A stretch of DNA of 64,000 bases from positions 868,001 through 932,000 of the forward strand of contig JAHEWK010000001.1 in NCBI GenBank assembly GCA_020740775.1. The letters are read 5' to 3'. The stretch comes from Ilyonectria destructans (lineage: Eukaryota; Ascomycota; Sordariomycetes; Hypocreales; Nectriaceae). The stretch's first letter is position 1. Every line of letters starts with the position of its first letter. This document shows, in pieces, positions 18,916 to 30,934 of the stretch. The notes beneath the pieces are model-generated. The model was not told the origin of the DNA and did no database searches. It was given only the letters and a program-made list of their open reading frames with translations. Position numbers and translations under genes: made by a program.

Positions 18916-21294
18916 ATGCTTGATGGCAAATATATCATTGATCCTCTGCCATTGCCATTTCTCAGACTTCAATCTGTCGGATTCAATGACGGTTCCAGTA
19001 GCCATGCTTCTACCAAACTGTCACACCCCCTCGAGCTACAACTACGCCCAGCAGCTTTAGTTTCAGTGGAAACACACGAAGACGTTGCCAACATTTTGCG
19101 TTCGAAGATGCTCAAATTTCTCGCCGACACTGAGTTCGAGTCCCATTTTCTAGGCGTTCTCATACTGGCCATTCCGAGTAGCACTTCTTGTTCAGTGTCA
19201 TTTTGGAGTGGCATCCAACCAGTCCTCGAATAATTTCATTGCTGTTCTGTTTTGATCTCATCAACTGGGACATTTATTGATCTCCCTGAAGGTCCGTACT
19301 TCACGAAAGATCATTGTCTCCACCGTACGTGGAGGATGTTCCCGGATGTGTACGAGGCGTTTCAGCTCCCCACTATCCACGAGGCGAACTCGGACATGTA
19401 AGTAGAGAATAAAGCTCTCCGACTCTTCTGTCCTCTATTGACAACTTCAGATTCAAAGCCATAACATACATGTGCGACGGCAAGCTGATGGTTCCAGCTC
19501 CATCGAGACTGCACTTTCAGAGGACACAACAGAAACCATTCAACGGCCTGCGCGTGACCGTGAAGGACATCATCGACCTGAAGGGCGTGAAAACCACAGG
19601 CCAATCCAGATCTTTCGAGAAACTCTATGGGCCTTGCACAGAGACGGCTGCCATAGTAACGATACTGGTTGAACTTGGCGCAGTGATCGTTGGCAAGACA
19701 AAATGCACGCAGTTTGCCTCAAGCGACCAACCTACCGCCGACTGGGTTGATTACCACTGTCCATGGAATCCCCGTGGCGACGGTTATCTCTCTCCTCGGG
19801 GAAGCAGCACCGGAACCTGCGTTGCCCTTGCCGGATACGACTGGGTGGAAGTGGGTATCGGATCCGACAGTGGGTGTCACTACAGCCTTTGGTCATATCT
19901 TCTGGCTAATAATAGCAGCGGGTGGAAGCATACGCGGTCCAGCATTAGTGATGGGTCTGTTTGCGCTCAGGCCAAGCCAGGACCCAAAGAATATGGATAA
20001 AATCCTCCCCATCATTCGGTAATTGTGCAAGGGCCCAATTCAAATCAGATTGTTAACGATTTGGAGGAACATTGACACACCTGGAGTTGTCTGTCGCAAT
20101 GCAGAACTCTTCCATGAACTCTCTGTGTGTTTATTCAAAACACAGACTTTGAGTGCACCGCTCGTATGTGCATATATACCCACATCAACCTGTCACGCTC
20201 CGGAACTGATTTGTTTAAGCGGCCAACCAAGCTCCTGTATCCTGTTGACTATTGGAGCCAGTGGCCTGAGAACTCAATCAAAGACGCTATGGAGGCGTCA
20301 GTAACGGAGCTAGAGGGCTTTCTAGGAATCAAAAGATCTGTCATCAACCTGGCAGACCGATGGCTAGAGGATGATCCAGCAGGAAACGGCTTGGCGCTGA
20401 GCTCCTATCTCCAAGATGCAAGAGAATCTCATTTCATAATCATCCCGTGGTTCGTGCCGCTGACCATGAGTATTTCCAGACCTTCATGAATCTACTCTGG
20501 AAAGGCTACTACGACCACTTCCTGAGCTTCCGACGAGACTTTGAGTCCAAATATGGCTATCCACCATATGTCCATCCAGTCATCCAATATTGCTGGTATA
20601 AATGGCAAACTCCCAACGAGCGGTTTTATTCGAGAGCTGACAAAGGTCTAGAAAGCGCGGTAGCCAGGTCTCAGCTAGCGATGAGGAAGCTGTGCAACAG
20701 CAGAAAGCATTGTACTCTAAATGGCTCAGGGGTAGTGTGCTCGGCGGTGGTGGCTTTAATACCATCATGGTGTTCCCCTTTGGAGATCTAGCCCCGTTCT
20801 CTCGCGATGAGTACCGAAAGTTGGTGTTTTCTTCTACTTTGGCGGAGTTTCTAGCTACTAAATTCCTCAATAGGGCGCCCGATGATCGGCTAGGCTCTTG
20901 CGGCTGGACCCTGAGAGAAGACCACCAAGCAAGTCTAGCAGGAATTCCATGCATCGTGGTGCCAGGTTGGTTTGGACAGCAAAAAGCCCAATGGGGAGAT
21001 GAAGCTGACTTCCGGTACAGTCGACCAAGTATCCCAGCCATCCAAGGTTACAGGAGGCACACAGCTTTTGCTGGTCGCAGTGAGCGGCGTTGGTGAGTGC
21101 TTCATCGAAGCTAGCAAGATTGCCGTGCCTGAGCTTATACTGCTTTAGATACTGATGGTGATTTGACCTGCCTAGTTCGAGATATGGCTCGACAATCTTT
21201 GTTTAAGGGGGAAGTTAAGGTAGGCGAGCATGCTTTTGAAACCAAGCCGAAGTCGTCAGGTGGTTTGCGGGAGGTACACTTAAGCGGTCACTAA
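18916..21294 (+). pseudogene. Amidase-signature family gene, 9 exons, with one in-frame stop
   Basis: Exons 18916-19397, 19451-19869, 19919-20018, 20067-20163, 20220-20417, 20480-20595, 20646-20958, 21038-21092 and 21149-21294 join in frame to 641 codons plus stop, the usual size of large fungal amidases. The intron at 19870-19918 recreates the glycine/serine motif DTGGSIRGPA. The catalytic Lys is in VTVKDIID (about residue 196). Other family phrases are PEGPYF, WRMFPDVYEAF, TADWVDYH.PWNPRGDGY and HQASLAGIPCIV. Two oddities stand out: TAA at 19231-19233 inside exon 1 with homology-like sequence on both sides, and a GC-AG intron at 20418-20479. The introns at 20596-20645 and 20959-21037 have weak sites. 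It may be a recent pseudogene, or the stop may be a sequence error; everything else looks functional. Confidence 0.7.
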
Positions 21295-21665
21295 GACAGT
21301 ACAGTGCTGTCGAGTTTAGCTAGTCTAGCGATAGATGGAACCGGCTTCCGCAAATAAAACATCAGAGTCGAGATAACATGCCTTGATTTATGCAAGACGT
21401 GAGCGAGCAAGAAATGCTTGCTAACATCTTCTTGGTGGCGATGGCCGATAATAGAGAACAAACACGCCGCTTCTCACTATGCTTTGAACCTGTGCGCCTT
21501 AAATCCCTAGCGCTTCAATAACTTCGGGCTACTTTACAAGGTTGTTGCAAGACTAGCGCGTGATTCAGTGTGATGGTGAAGTCATAATAATCCAAGACCA
21601 ATGGAAAGGCTGTTCTAACTACCTCGTTCGTTTCGTGCCAGATTCACGCGAAGGAGCATCAATAC
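21295..21665. other. Intergenic region between convergent genes
   Basis: No supported gene or repeat between the ends of the amidase gene and the four-helix membrane protein. Confidence 0.5.
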
Positions 21666-22130
21666 CTAATCACTCTTCTCGGAAGCTGTATCGAGTTGAA
21701 TTCCAACACCTGCCAGAAAAGCAAGACGGACCAATGCTTGTCCCCAAAGGCTGCCAAGATTTACCCAATCCTCGGGCCTCCAGGTTCGAGGGTCCCAGAA
21801 TACCTCGCTGCCGAGAGCTGCCCAGCTTCCATAAAGATGTATGGCATCGCACAATAAGATGCCCGTCAGAATACCCCTCCACACCCGAATGTCGTTGGTG
21901 ATGCGCAAGACTACGGCCTCATTGAATGCGAAGAGGACATATGTCGCGGCCAGCTGATCGTAAATGACTTGGTTATCGGGCGCATACTTGGCAGTCAGGG
22001 ACATGCCGTTGAGAAAGATTGTAGGGAAAAAGTGAAGAAGTATGGTGCCACTAAAGGCTGCAAATGGCTCGAAGTAGAGAAAGAGTGCGCGGTAGGCGAA
22101 CGGTATGTTGAGGGGTCGCTGGCTCGCCAT
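21666..22130 (-). CDS. Small four-helix membrane protein (DUF7704-like)
   Basis: A single exon of 154 residues with about four hydrophobic segments: around 12-35 (ALFLYFEPFAAFSGTILLHF), 58-75 (LAATYVLFAFNEAVVLRI), 84-102 (GILTGILLCDAIHLYGSW) and 125-145 (GSLWGQALVRLAFLAGVGI). The pattern FEPFAAFSG near the N-terminus and WRPEDWVNL before the last helix match a family of short uncharacterised fungal membrane proteins that I know as DUF7704; this is from memory. No catalytic motif is visible. It ends in an acidic, lysine-containing tail. Confidence 0.8.
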   Translation of the reverse strand: MASQRPLNIPFAYRALFLYFEPFAAFSGTILLHFFPTIFLNGMSLTAKYAPDNQVIYDQLAATYVLFAFNEAVVLRITNDIRVWRGILTGILLCDAIHLYGSWAALGSEVFWDPRTWRPEDWVNLGSLWGQALVRLAFLAGVGIQLDTASEKSD

Positions 22131-24100
22131 GATTGAGGCGTCGTTTAACGTAGATGATAGCTAATGATACGACGGAACCTTTGATGAACTAACGGGGCAA
22201 CGTCGAGAAATGATGGGGTGGCTTCGATTATTTGTCGGCGTCAACGTGCTGAGATGTGAGGTCAGAGAAAAGAAAGATCTGTCCACAGGGACACGAGGAC
22301 GCGAGGACGCGATGTTATGAGGGGCACACGAGACAGGTCCATGCGTGCCTTTCGGAACCTTCGGATCCTCTGACTTATCTGTGGCTCACTTGGTGCGTAA
22401 GATACTGTGAAGAGGCATGTGGCTTACAGTCCGGAATCCTATTTGCGCTGTTGTGGAGGATTTGATACCGTAGGGACATTGAGAACTTCACTTGTTAATT
22501 ATTTGGTAATCCTGAAGGGTGCTGCAATAGTAAACTTCAATCTGTATTTGCATACAATAACATTGACCATAGAGAATAAACCTCATCTGAATTCTTTATT
22601 ATCTCTCAAGACACAACGGAGTGTTAGAGCTTAATGACATGGTGTATTCGGCGGCACATGAGCGACCCTATACCTAGTGACAAAGAATCTGGGCGCCACT
22701 CCTTACACAACCGAGCCATGTCACATTTCTGAGGAGTTCCGGGTTTAAAATAAACCCCAACTGAGACTCTGAAAATTGAACCTTCTAGTCCGCGGCCCAT
22801 GAGATGAATGCGGCTGAGAAGAAGTATATGATATTGTTGTTTGCAATATCATTCCTCATCATGATTATTAGTGTGAGGAAGGTTGCGCTGTGCTGCTCAC
22901 CTATTGACCTACCCTAGACCGACAAGACTTCAAGGCAGGGAAATGTGGCTGGTGGGCATCACCTAGCGACTCCAATAAAAGACAATTGTACAAATATGGA
23001 ACGAAAGAGACTGGGACTCTTCGACACATTTGCCTTTATCATATTCTTTAATAGCTATTACTCTGGTCGGTTACTCATCTATGCTGAGGAGCACAGTTGC
23101 CTTGACCCGACTATGACCACAGAAATGGCATTTTAGGTCTAGGTTGCAGAGATTGACTGCCGAGACACGAGGGAACTGGAACATTCTAGTTAGCGATTTC
23201 AATTTCGGTGTATTTTGCGTCTTGGCTGAGGATGAGCTCAAGTTGTTATGGTATTGATCTTGGCTCTGGCGATTGTCGAGTGCGTGATTGCAGTAAGCCT
23301 ATTTTTAAAGAGCGCACGACCCTCATCTTAAAATTGGCTCCACTCACTCTAAATTAGAAGATAGCCTGTCAACAGGTGGGAGGAAAATGTCCATCAGTCG
23401 GACGATTATCAACATGGGGATCCCAAGTTGCTTGGCAACGGCTACTACTTGTTTCAGGGAAATGATGCCTTGAGACCTGTTGATCTGGAAGAAGGTCCCC
23501 TCCACAATGCTCAGGCAAATGCTTCGCTCGCCATGCTTCTCAGCAGGAACACAGGATGGGCACAGGATGGGAGCACGGAGCAGGGAAAACTGAATCATGA
23601 CGCTACAACAGACAATTGCTGGGTCACTCTCTATTAGAACCACAGAACCCTACGCGCAGCTTCAACCTATGTCTTCAAGTTTGCATCCCGCCATTTCCAC
23701 TCAGAGGTGAAAGGGACCCGCGGGATGCGCATGACGCTAGGGGGGTGCATAGTCCGCGGAATAGCCCCGAGCCCGCGGGGTGGACATCAGCGCGTGAAAT
23801 GGCGTAAGTAGAAGTGCGTGAGAAAATGAAGGAAGGTATAGAACAGGTTGAAGGAAGTTAGAACTAGAGGTATGTGATTTCTTAAGGGATTATCCCATTT
23901 CAGTTTTGTCCCATTGGCCAACCAAGCTGGTTTCATACTCAAGGAGTCACGAGATGGGTCCGGACACACTGGCGTTTCCCTAAATTTGGCTGTATTTCTT
24001 TGTTATAGGGATAATCAGAACGCCTGGTTTGATTTGAAGACATATTAAGAACTTAAACGAGTGAATATACAATCTAACCCTCTCACCCAACCTTCAACAC
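22131..24100. other. Gene-poor intergenic region
   Basis: Nearly 2 kb without a supported gene. Only short frames of up to about 99 codons are present. A perfect inverted repeat with 9-bp arms (ATGATATTG ... CAATATCAT) lies at 22828-22852. No RNA gene recognised. Confidence 0.45.
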
Positions 24101-24604
24101 TCAAACCTGCAGAGCTCCAAACATAGTTGCGGAAAGGAGCAGTGCTCCAATGGCGAGACCCAAAGTGTTGACACTTGACTGAGGCGTCATGCCCGGCGCA
24201 GCGCCCTTGGAAGACGTGGCACTCGCGGCTGCTTCATCCGATTCCTTGCTCTTGCTAGCGGTGTCGCTCGAAATGACGCTCGCCGACGCACTGGCGGGAA
24301 TCTTCACCTGGCCCGTGGCCGTGGCGGTAGCCGAGTTGTTGCCCTTGCAGAAGACATCGCCCCAAGGCGCACCCTTTCCGTACAAGCAGTCGGAGAGGTC
24401 GGAAACGGTCTGGTCGACGGCGAGACAGTAGAGGCCGCAGTCGTTGTAGTAGCTGACCACATCGGCGTCATTGCAGCATGCCAGCATGATCTTGGTGTGG
24501 TTACCACCGTATGGCATGGCGCAGGCGGCATCTTGGACGGGAGTGTCGTAGAGGTTGCTGCATGCCGTGGAAGTGGCCGCGACGCTGGAAACGGTCTTGG
24601 ACAT
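24101..24604 (-). CDS. Small Cys-rich protein with C-terminal hydrophobic anchor
   Basis: 167 residues from the ATG at 24604; the open frame runs further upstream but that part does not look coding. The N-terminal half (about 15-105) has around ten Cys in a patterned array (ACSNLYDTPVQDAACAMPYG, LACC, DCGLYCLA, DCLYGKG, VFCKGN). A Ser/Ala/Thr-rich stretch (about 105-145) leads to a hydrophobic C-terminus (LGLAIGALLLSATMFGALQV). The C-terminus could be a GPI-attachment signal or a tail anchor. There is no obvious N-terminal signal peptide, which would be needed for GPI anchoring, so tail anchoring or a missed first exon should be considered. The family is one I recall as common and uncharacterised in Sordariomycetes. 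Confidence 0.75.
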   Translation of the reverse strand: MSKTVSSVAATSTACSNLYDTPVQDAACAMPYGGNHTKIMLACCNDADVVSYYNDCGLYCLAVDQTVSDLSDCLYGKGAPWGDVFCKGNNSATATATGQVKIPASASASVISSDTASKSKESDEAAASATSSKGAAPGMTPQSSVNTLGLAIGALLLSATMFGALQV

Positions 24605-25693
24605 GTTGACGGTGGGTTCGTTTCGAAGTTGATGGTGATTGGAATAGCGAGCGATGGCAACGTGAAGCGAGCGGGTGTTGATAGTTGGTTGTTGCTGAGT
24701 GTGGAAAGAGAAGGATTGTCGCGCAGATATTAAATAAAAGTCCGACATACGATGACTCTGCGGATACAACTTCTCTGGGAACCAACGATAGGGCGATCTG
24801 CATAAATTTCCGTTCGTATGGCCCCGCTGCGGGAAAGCGCTCCCGTCGGACATGTTGATCTAAATAAAGACAGCCAAGAGCCTCTTCGAGGTTCAGTTGC
24901 CCAGACACCGACTTAGATGAGATGCTGCGGGTGGCCCAGCTGCGTTCTTCGGGCAGCGTCAGTTTGCGTGCCAGCCCACTACCGACAGATGCCCTACTCG
25001 GAGGCTAGCCTAGCTTGCCTATACTTAGCCGGTTGACATTCGCCGCCCCTGATTACCCCTGCTTTAGTCGTTATTTTTTTAGTGGGTGGAAGGAATGAAG
25101 GTGGCGGGATGACGACGTGCTGGGGGCGAAACGGGACGCGCGGGGTGCGAAATGCCACCAAAGAGGACACTAAATCCTACCAAATTCTACTACATCCCAG
25201 ATCCGCATGATGGATGCTGCTTGTCTTGACTCCGTGCGCGAGCACTGTCTCTCTACGGCCCCATGCGAATTGAGAAAATGGACCAGCGACAGGGCGATTA
25301 TTACTAGCCTGAGCCTGCTCCTCCACTTGGGCCATCTCGAAGAGGCTGGACGAACAATTTTCTCGATATGGGAACTGGCTATTTTTGAATTTTGTTAATT
25401 TTCCGCATTCCGACACTGACAGGGAGCGCAGTGATGACATCCTCCTGCAGCGGGTCGAGACTAGCGAGAGCCACCATGACAGACCAGTTCACGCTATGTC
25501 GACTACCCACTGTCAGCATCACTCAATGGCAGTTCACTTGGATGCCTATTTCTCTTGGCACTGCTCATCCTCCCGCGGGCTCCGTCCACGTCGTGGTTCT
25601 CTTGGCTGCCACGTTCGCGTTGTTCTTGTCTATGATTCTGGTATGCGCACTGGAATTGAAACCGGCCTACCGTCTCGACGGCTATTTTGAAAG
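24605..25693. other. Intergenic region
   Basis: Promoter of the Cys-rich gene on the left; a TATTTAA box lies on the minus strand near 24730. Frames at 25177-25724 on both strands overlap each other and show no domain. No supported gene. Confidence 0.45.
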
Positions 25694-26720
25694 TTACTCT
25701 TGTTTATTCAAATGTTCTCTGTGAAAACTACTAACGGGATCCGCCGTCTCAGCCATGATCTTGCCGATCTTGTCCAGTATCCCGGGCCCTGGGTTACATG
25801 CTGCGTAGTCCACGTCGACCTCGCCTACATCCGGGCCGATGTCGTAGAAGACCAGGCCTGCAATTTTGGCTCGCAGCTCAGCGAGGCTCTCTTGGATATC
25901 GCGGGCGTCTGGGAGAGGCCAGAGTCCTGCCCCCATGAGAGCAAACATCAGTGAGCCTAATACGATTGATTCGCACCTGCGAGATTCCATCCACCGTGAG
26001 TTTCGACTCCAGCGGGGCTTCTCCTCGACAACAATCAAACCTCTCACAGCGTCTTCGATTGTGCCCAATAACTGCTGAATAGTTTGGAGGCGTATTGCCC
26101 GTATGCGCTCTCGAATTCGCTTAGTCTTCTTCCTGAGATGGGACTCGGGCAAGTGATTACATACCAATAATATCTGGGGGAATCTTTAAGCCGCCGTCAT
26201 CAGGGATGCATGCCAACCCTGATTTGCTGGAGTGTATCAAGATGTATTGTGCAGTTTCTGCGAATCCTCTTGTGCAGCGGAGCTCCCAAGAGATGCAGAG
26301 GATCTGAAACACGGATCTCCTATCGTGGTTTGATAGCTGGCTGATAGATGCTATCCAAGAATCAGCCCAAGGAGCTAAAGTCCGAGTGGCGTCGTGGTAG
26401 TTGGTTAACGTAATAAGATCATACAGCGTCTTGACGGTAGTGTCTTTCGGAATCCGGTCGAAGTGCCCGTGGATGATGTTTAGAAAAATCGCAAAGGGGA
26501 CGGGGTCATCGTGGGGTAGTTTCACAAGCCGCTCTCCCGTTCTACCCGTCTGATTAATATCTTCATCAGAACTCCCGTACAGGATGCGGCTGAATACTGG
26601 TGATGAGCGTGCCAGCGTGCGAGAGCAGCACTGAAAGGACGTCGCGGGCGTGTCGTCGTTTGCGCCCACAAGAAGCTCGATGTCTGAATGCTTGTCCAGA
26701 CTCACTTTTTGAGAAGCCAT
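25694..26720 (-). CDS. BTB/POZ domain protein, 2 exons
   Basis: Exon 1 (26720-26165) and exon 2 (26109-25694) join across a 55-nt intron with GTATGT donor, ACTAAG branch site and GAG acceptor in phase 1, giving 323 residues. The N-terminal BTB fold is typical of fungal members: SDIELLVGANDDTPATSFQC (core strand), SRTLARSSPVFSRILYG (helices), then VKLPHDDPVPFAIFLNIIHG. BTB domains mediate dimerisation and binding to Cul3 ubiquitin ligases, but the many fungal BTB proteins of this type are mostly of unknown function. The C-terminal half is helical and basic, without a recognised domain. No Kelch, MATH or zinc-finger partner is present. Confidence 0.82.
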
Positions 26721-27796
26721 CGCGGGTGGATTGTTGACTGGCGGGTAGGTGAAATAGTGCGTCGCATCGACGAGGATAAAAAAAAGTTGGCAGGAATTAA
26801 CGGCGCAGTCAGCGCCAGTATATCGTTGCCATTCTTGTCAGGCAATGTTGTTGATCTGCCCTCATCATTTGCTAATAACACGTCACCGGGTCTAAAAATA
26901 GGCCGCTTCCCCAAGGCGCATTATTAAGATTGAACAAGAGGGAGGGCGAATGTGGCTCGAGACGCAGATGCCCAGACTCCGGACTCAGCGGTTGGAGGGT
27001 TGAATGTGGCACGTCGGGCGTGAGATCTCCACCTACTGAACATGAGGATTCTAGCGGCCTTAGACCCGTTTGGACCTGAGTGCTGTACTGCCGGATGCGG
27101 CTGCTATACGCGAATCAATCAAGCGGCCTTGGCCTGTGTAGCAAAGACATTTCCGCGACCATGGCGTCTTTTCAGCCCTGCGCTCAACAGGCGAGCCCGC
27201 CGCGATGAACAGCGATGGACATGGAGATACCCATAAAATAGGCCCATAAAATCGGCTGCTGCGTGCATGGCTTTTTCTAAAAATAACAGGCTAGCTGTCC
27301 CGGTGGCAAGGCGAGTTGGCCCACGCGGGATCCGCAGGTGGAGCTTATACGAAGAAACAACCGTGAGATCAACGAGATCTGTCTGGCTGAGACGCCGGTT
27401 CCCGTTTCTTGTCCTTCACGCGCTCATGCAGGCCAACAAATAACTTGGCCGGAACCCGTCGGGTCCGCAAAAAGGAGAATCTTCTCGCATTTCTAAAAAT
27501 GAACAAATTCACCATCCGCCCGTGTTTCGTTTTCCCATCCGTAGTTTTTCTCCCAAGCACCGTCTTCTCTTCTTTGCGACCGTCGTCTTACTCCCGTGAT
27601 ATTGCCCGTGGAGCTCGCCAAGGTGCATTACACATCAACGTGAACCCGTGGCAAGGAATTCCAGTCTTTTACTTGTTTCCACTTCTCGCCTGCGTCATAC
27701 GACGTCATACAGCCCCGACGTACGAGCAAACATCCGCTCCGCCCGTATTCCCAGATCGTCACCTCATCCGCGGTCTCCGAGGGCGTTTTGGTGAAG
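26721..27796. other. Divergent promoter region of BTB and chitin synthase genes
   Basis: A shared upstream region of about 1.1 kb. Near the chitin synthase start it is CT-rich (about 27520-27600), as common in strongly expressed fungal genes. An open frame at 27409-27876 runs into the first exon in another frame and is judged spurious. Confidence 0.5.
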
Positions 27797-30617
27797 ATGG
27801 CGTACAACGGCCACAGCCAAGAAAATGTTGGAGGACATCCGATGCAGGATTTGCCTGCTGGCTCAGGCGTAAGTAGAAGCTACTGCCAAACTCACGATAA
27901 TTACCTTCTGATGATTTTCCTGTGCAGTACCAAATGACTCCCCAAGAACAAGCATCCGAATCCAGCCGGCACCTGCTCAACATCGATCCGCGCGCCCCTG
28001 GGTATGACCGTCTCAGTGTTCAAAGCCCTCCTGGGTCTCCCGTCTCGACGTATAGTCTGACCGAGACGTACGCCACTGAAGCACCCCGTCTGCTCACTCC
28101 TGGTGTTGGTCCCTACGACCCGCACAACCCCCACGCTGACTTTGTTAATCGACGACCCGATTCAACCTTCCATGACCCCGAGGAGAGCTGGCTCCAGAGA
28201 CAGCAAGAGCAGCCTATTCCTGGGAATGGAGAGAGCGGCCTCAGACGCCGGCAGACCCGAAAGGTCAAGCTGGGCAAGGGCTCTGTCCTCAGCATCGACT
28301 ATCCTGTCCCCAGCGCTGTCAAGAATGCCATCCAACCGCAGTACCGCACTGCTGAGGGCGAGAACGAAGAGTTTATGAAGATGCGGTATACCGCCGCGAC
28401 ATGCGACCCAAACGACTTCACCCTCAAGAACGGATACGATTTGCGCGCCCGAATGCTGAACCGACACACCGAGCTCCTCATCGCCATCACGTACTACAAC
28501 GAGGACAAAGTCCTCCTCGCTCGAACCCTACACGGCGTCATGCAGAATATTCGCGACATTGTCAACCTGAAAAAGTCCACCTTTTGGAATAAGGGTGGTC
28601 CTGCTTGGCAGAAGATTGTCGTCTGTCTGGTATTCGATGGTATCGATAAGGTTGATAAGAATGTCTTCGATGTTCTTGCTACTATCGGCATCTACCAGGA
28701 TGGTGTTATCAAGAAGGATGTTGATGGTAAGGAGACTGTAGCTCACGTCTTCGAGTATACCAGCCAGATCTCCGTCACTCCACACCAGCAACTCATCCGA
28801 CCCTCCGAGGATAACCCCAAGAACCTCCCTCCCGTCCAGTTCATCTTCTGTCTCAAGCAGAAAAACACTAAGAAGATCAACTCTCATCGCTGGCTTTTCA
28901 ACGCCTTTGGCCGGATCCTAAACCCCGAAGTCGCGATCCTCATCGACGCCGGCACGAAGCCAAGTCCCCGCTCTCTTCTGGCGCTTTGGGAAGGCTTCTA
29001 CAACGACAAGAACCTCGGCGGCGCGTGCGGAGAAATCCACGCCATGCTGGGCAAGGGCGGTCGGAAGCTGCTCAATCCCCTTGTCGCTATCCAGAATTTC
29101 GAGTACAAGATCTCCAACGTCTTGGACAAACCCCTCGAATCCTCCTTTGGTTACGTCACTGTCCTCCCAGGAGCGTTTTCCGCCTACCGATTTCGCGCTA
29201 TCATGGGCCGCCCTCTGGAGCAGTACTTCCACGGCGACCATACGCTTTCCAAAATTCTGGGCAAGAAAGGAATCGACGGCATGAATATTTTCAAGAAGAA
29301 CATGTTCTTGGCAGAGGACCGTATTCTCTGCTTCGAGCTTGTGGCCAAGGCAGGGCAGAAATGGCATTTGACCTATATCAAAGCCGCAAAGGGCGAGACC
29401 GACGTGCCTGAAGGCGCCGCCGAATTCATCGGACAACGCCGAAGATGGTTGAATGGCTCCTTCGCTGCATCTCTCTATTCACTCATGCATTTCGGTCGCC
29501 TCTACCAGTCGGGCCATAACATTATCCGACTATTTTTCCTCCACATCCAGCTCGTCTACAACTTCCTCAACGTCTTGTTCACTTGGTTCTCCCTGGCATC
29601 TTACTATCTCACCACCTCAATCATCATGGATCTTGTTGGTAATCCGGTTGTCTCGTCCGGATACCATGGTTGGCCATTTGGCGATATTGCAAGTCCCATT
29701 GTCAATGTGCTAATCAAATACGTCTACTTGGCATTCCTGATCTTACAGTTTATCCTGGCTTTGGGTAATCGACCAAAAGGCTCTCAGTTCACTTACCTTG
29801 CCTCTTTTTTCGTCTTCGGCTTGATCCAGGCTTACATCCTTGTTTTGACCGTATTCCTGGTAATTCAAGCTTTCAGTACACCCATTCAGGATCAAATTTC
29901 TTTCGCATCTGGACAGGCTATCATCGACAGCTTTTTCGGTAGTAAAGGCGGTGCCGCAGGCGTCATCATCATTGCTATCATTACCATCTACGGCCTCAAC
30001 TACCTCGCCTCCTTCCTCTACCTGGACCCCTGGCACATGTTTCACTCCTTCCCTCAATACATGCTTCTCATGTCGACCTACATCAACATTCTCATGGTCT
30101 ATGCCTTCAACAACTGGCATGATGTGTCCTGGGGAACCAAGGGATCCGACAAGGCCGAAGCTCTGCCATCTGCCCATACCCAAAAGGGCGAAGGAAATGT
30201 GGCTGTCATAGAAGAAGTCGAAAAGGAACAGGAAGACATCGACAGTCAGTTTGAGAAAACAGTGTGGAGAGCACTTGCCCCATTCAAGGAGGAGGAGGAC
30301 GTCGAGAAGCGGGACCTTGAGGATTCTTACAAGTCCTTCAGAACTGGCCTGGTTGTTTCATGGATTCTTTCCAATATTATCCTTGTCATTTTCATCACAA
30401 GCGATGACTTTGCCGCACTCGGAGTTGCAGTAAGTATTCGCCAAATTCTTGCATATTACTCTTACTAACACACGTCCAGCCGGCTGCAACGAGTCGAACT
30501 CCAATGTACTTCAAAGTTCTACTTTACTCGACAGCGTTACTGTCAATTGTGCGCTTCATTGGCTTCCTTTGGTTCTTGGGCAAGACTGGAATTATGTGCT
30601 GCATCTCGCGAAGATAG
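27797..30617 (+). CDS. Chitin synthase (best guess class III), 3 exons
   Basis: Exons 27797-27868, 27928-30429 and 30480-30617 (introns of 59 and 50 nt, both GTAAGT...CAG) give 903 residues. The enzyme polymerises GlcNAc from UDP-GlcNAc at the plasma membrane and extrudes chitin. The catalytic domain spans about 160-560 with [20 protein letters not shown], the [10 protein letters not shown] region, [18 protein letters not shown] and the product-binding QRRRW near residue 527. Hydrophobic helices follow between about 560 and 890, ending in [20 protein letters not shown]. The first 120 residues are polar and Ser/Pro-rich. The short class I-III architecture without a myosin or cytochrome-b5 domain is clear. 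Class III is inferred from the [17 protein letters not shown] and C-terminal ISRR segments. Confidence 0.95.
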
Positions 30618-30934
30618 GTTAGATATGGATGGTAGACACGAGCAGCAATTGCTCCATAGGTTTGATGATGGGTTCAGATTGAACGATTGGGAAATTTTGG
30701 GAGGAGCTTGTTCTATACCCTCTATCTTTGAGCATACATTTGGCTATTCAAAAATGAAGTTGAGGGAATCAAGGTAGATGGCTTGTACAGATATTGGCAC
30801 TGTGTGCCTGGTTCGTTTGAGCTTGTATCAAAAAATATTTCATTACTTGTTATGATAACTTGTTGAAACATGTCAAAGACCTAAACTACATGATAAAGCC
30901 ATCGTCTGCCCGATTGCAAAGCACTCAACGTGCT

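Noticed and set aside
18670..19214. Two minus-strand frames that could make one protein
   Set aside because: They overlap the start of the amidase gene on the other strand and show no recognisable motif.
19231..19300. Intron that would remove the amidase TAA
   Set aside because: The only acceptor (CTGAAG) would also delete part of the conserved PEGPYF segment, so an in-frame stop is the better reading.
22828..22852. Inverted repeat as terminator or small transposon
   Set aside because: Nine-base arms alone, with no T-run, duplication or transposase, are too little to support a call.
26110..26164. Frameshift in the BTB gene
   Set aside because: A 55-nt intron with GTATGT donor and ACTAAG branch site explains the frame change.
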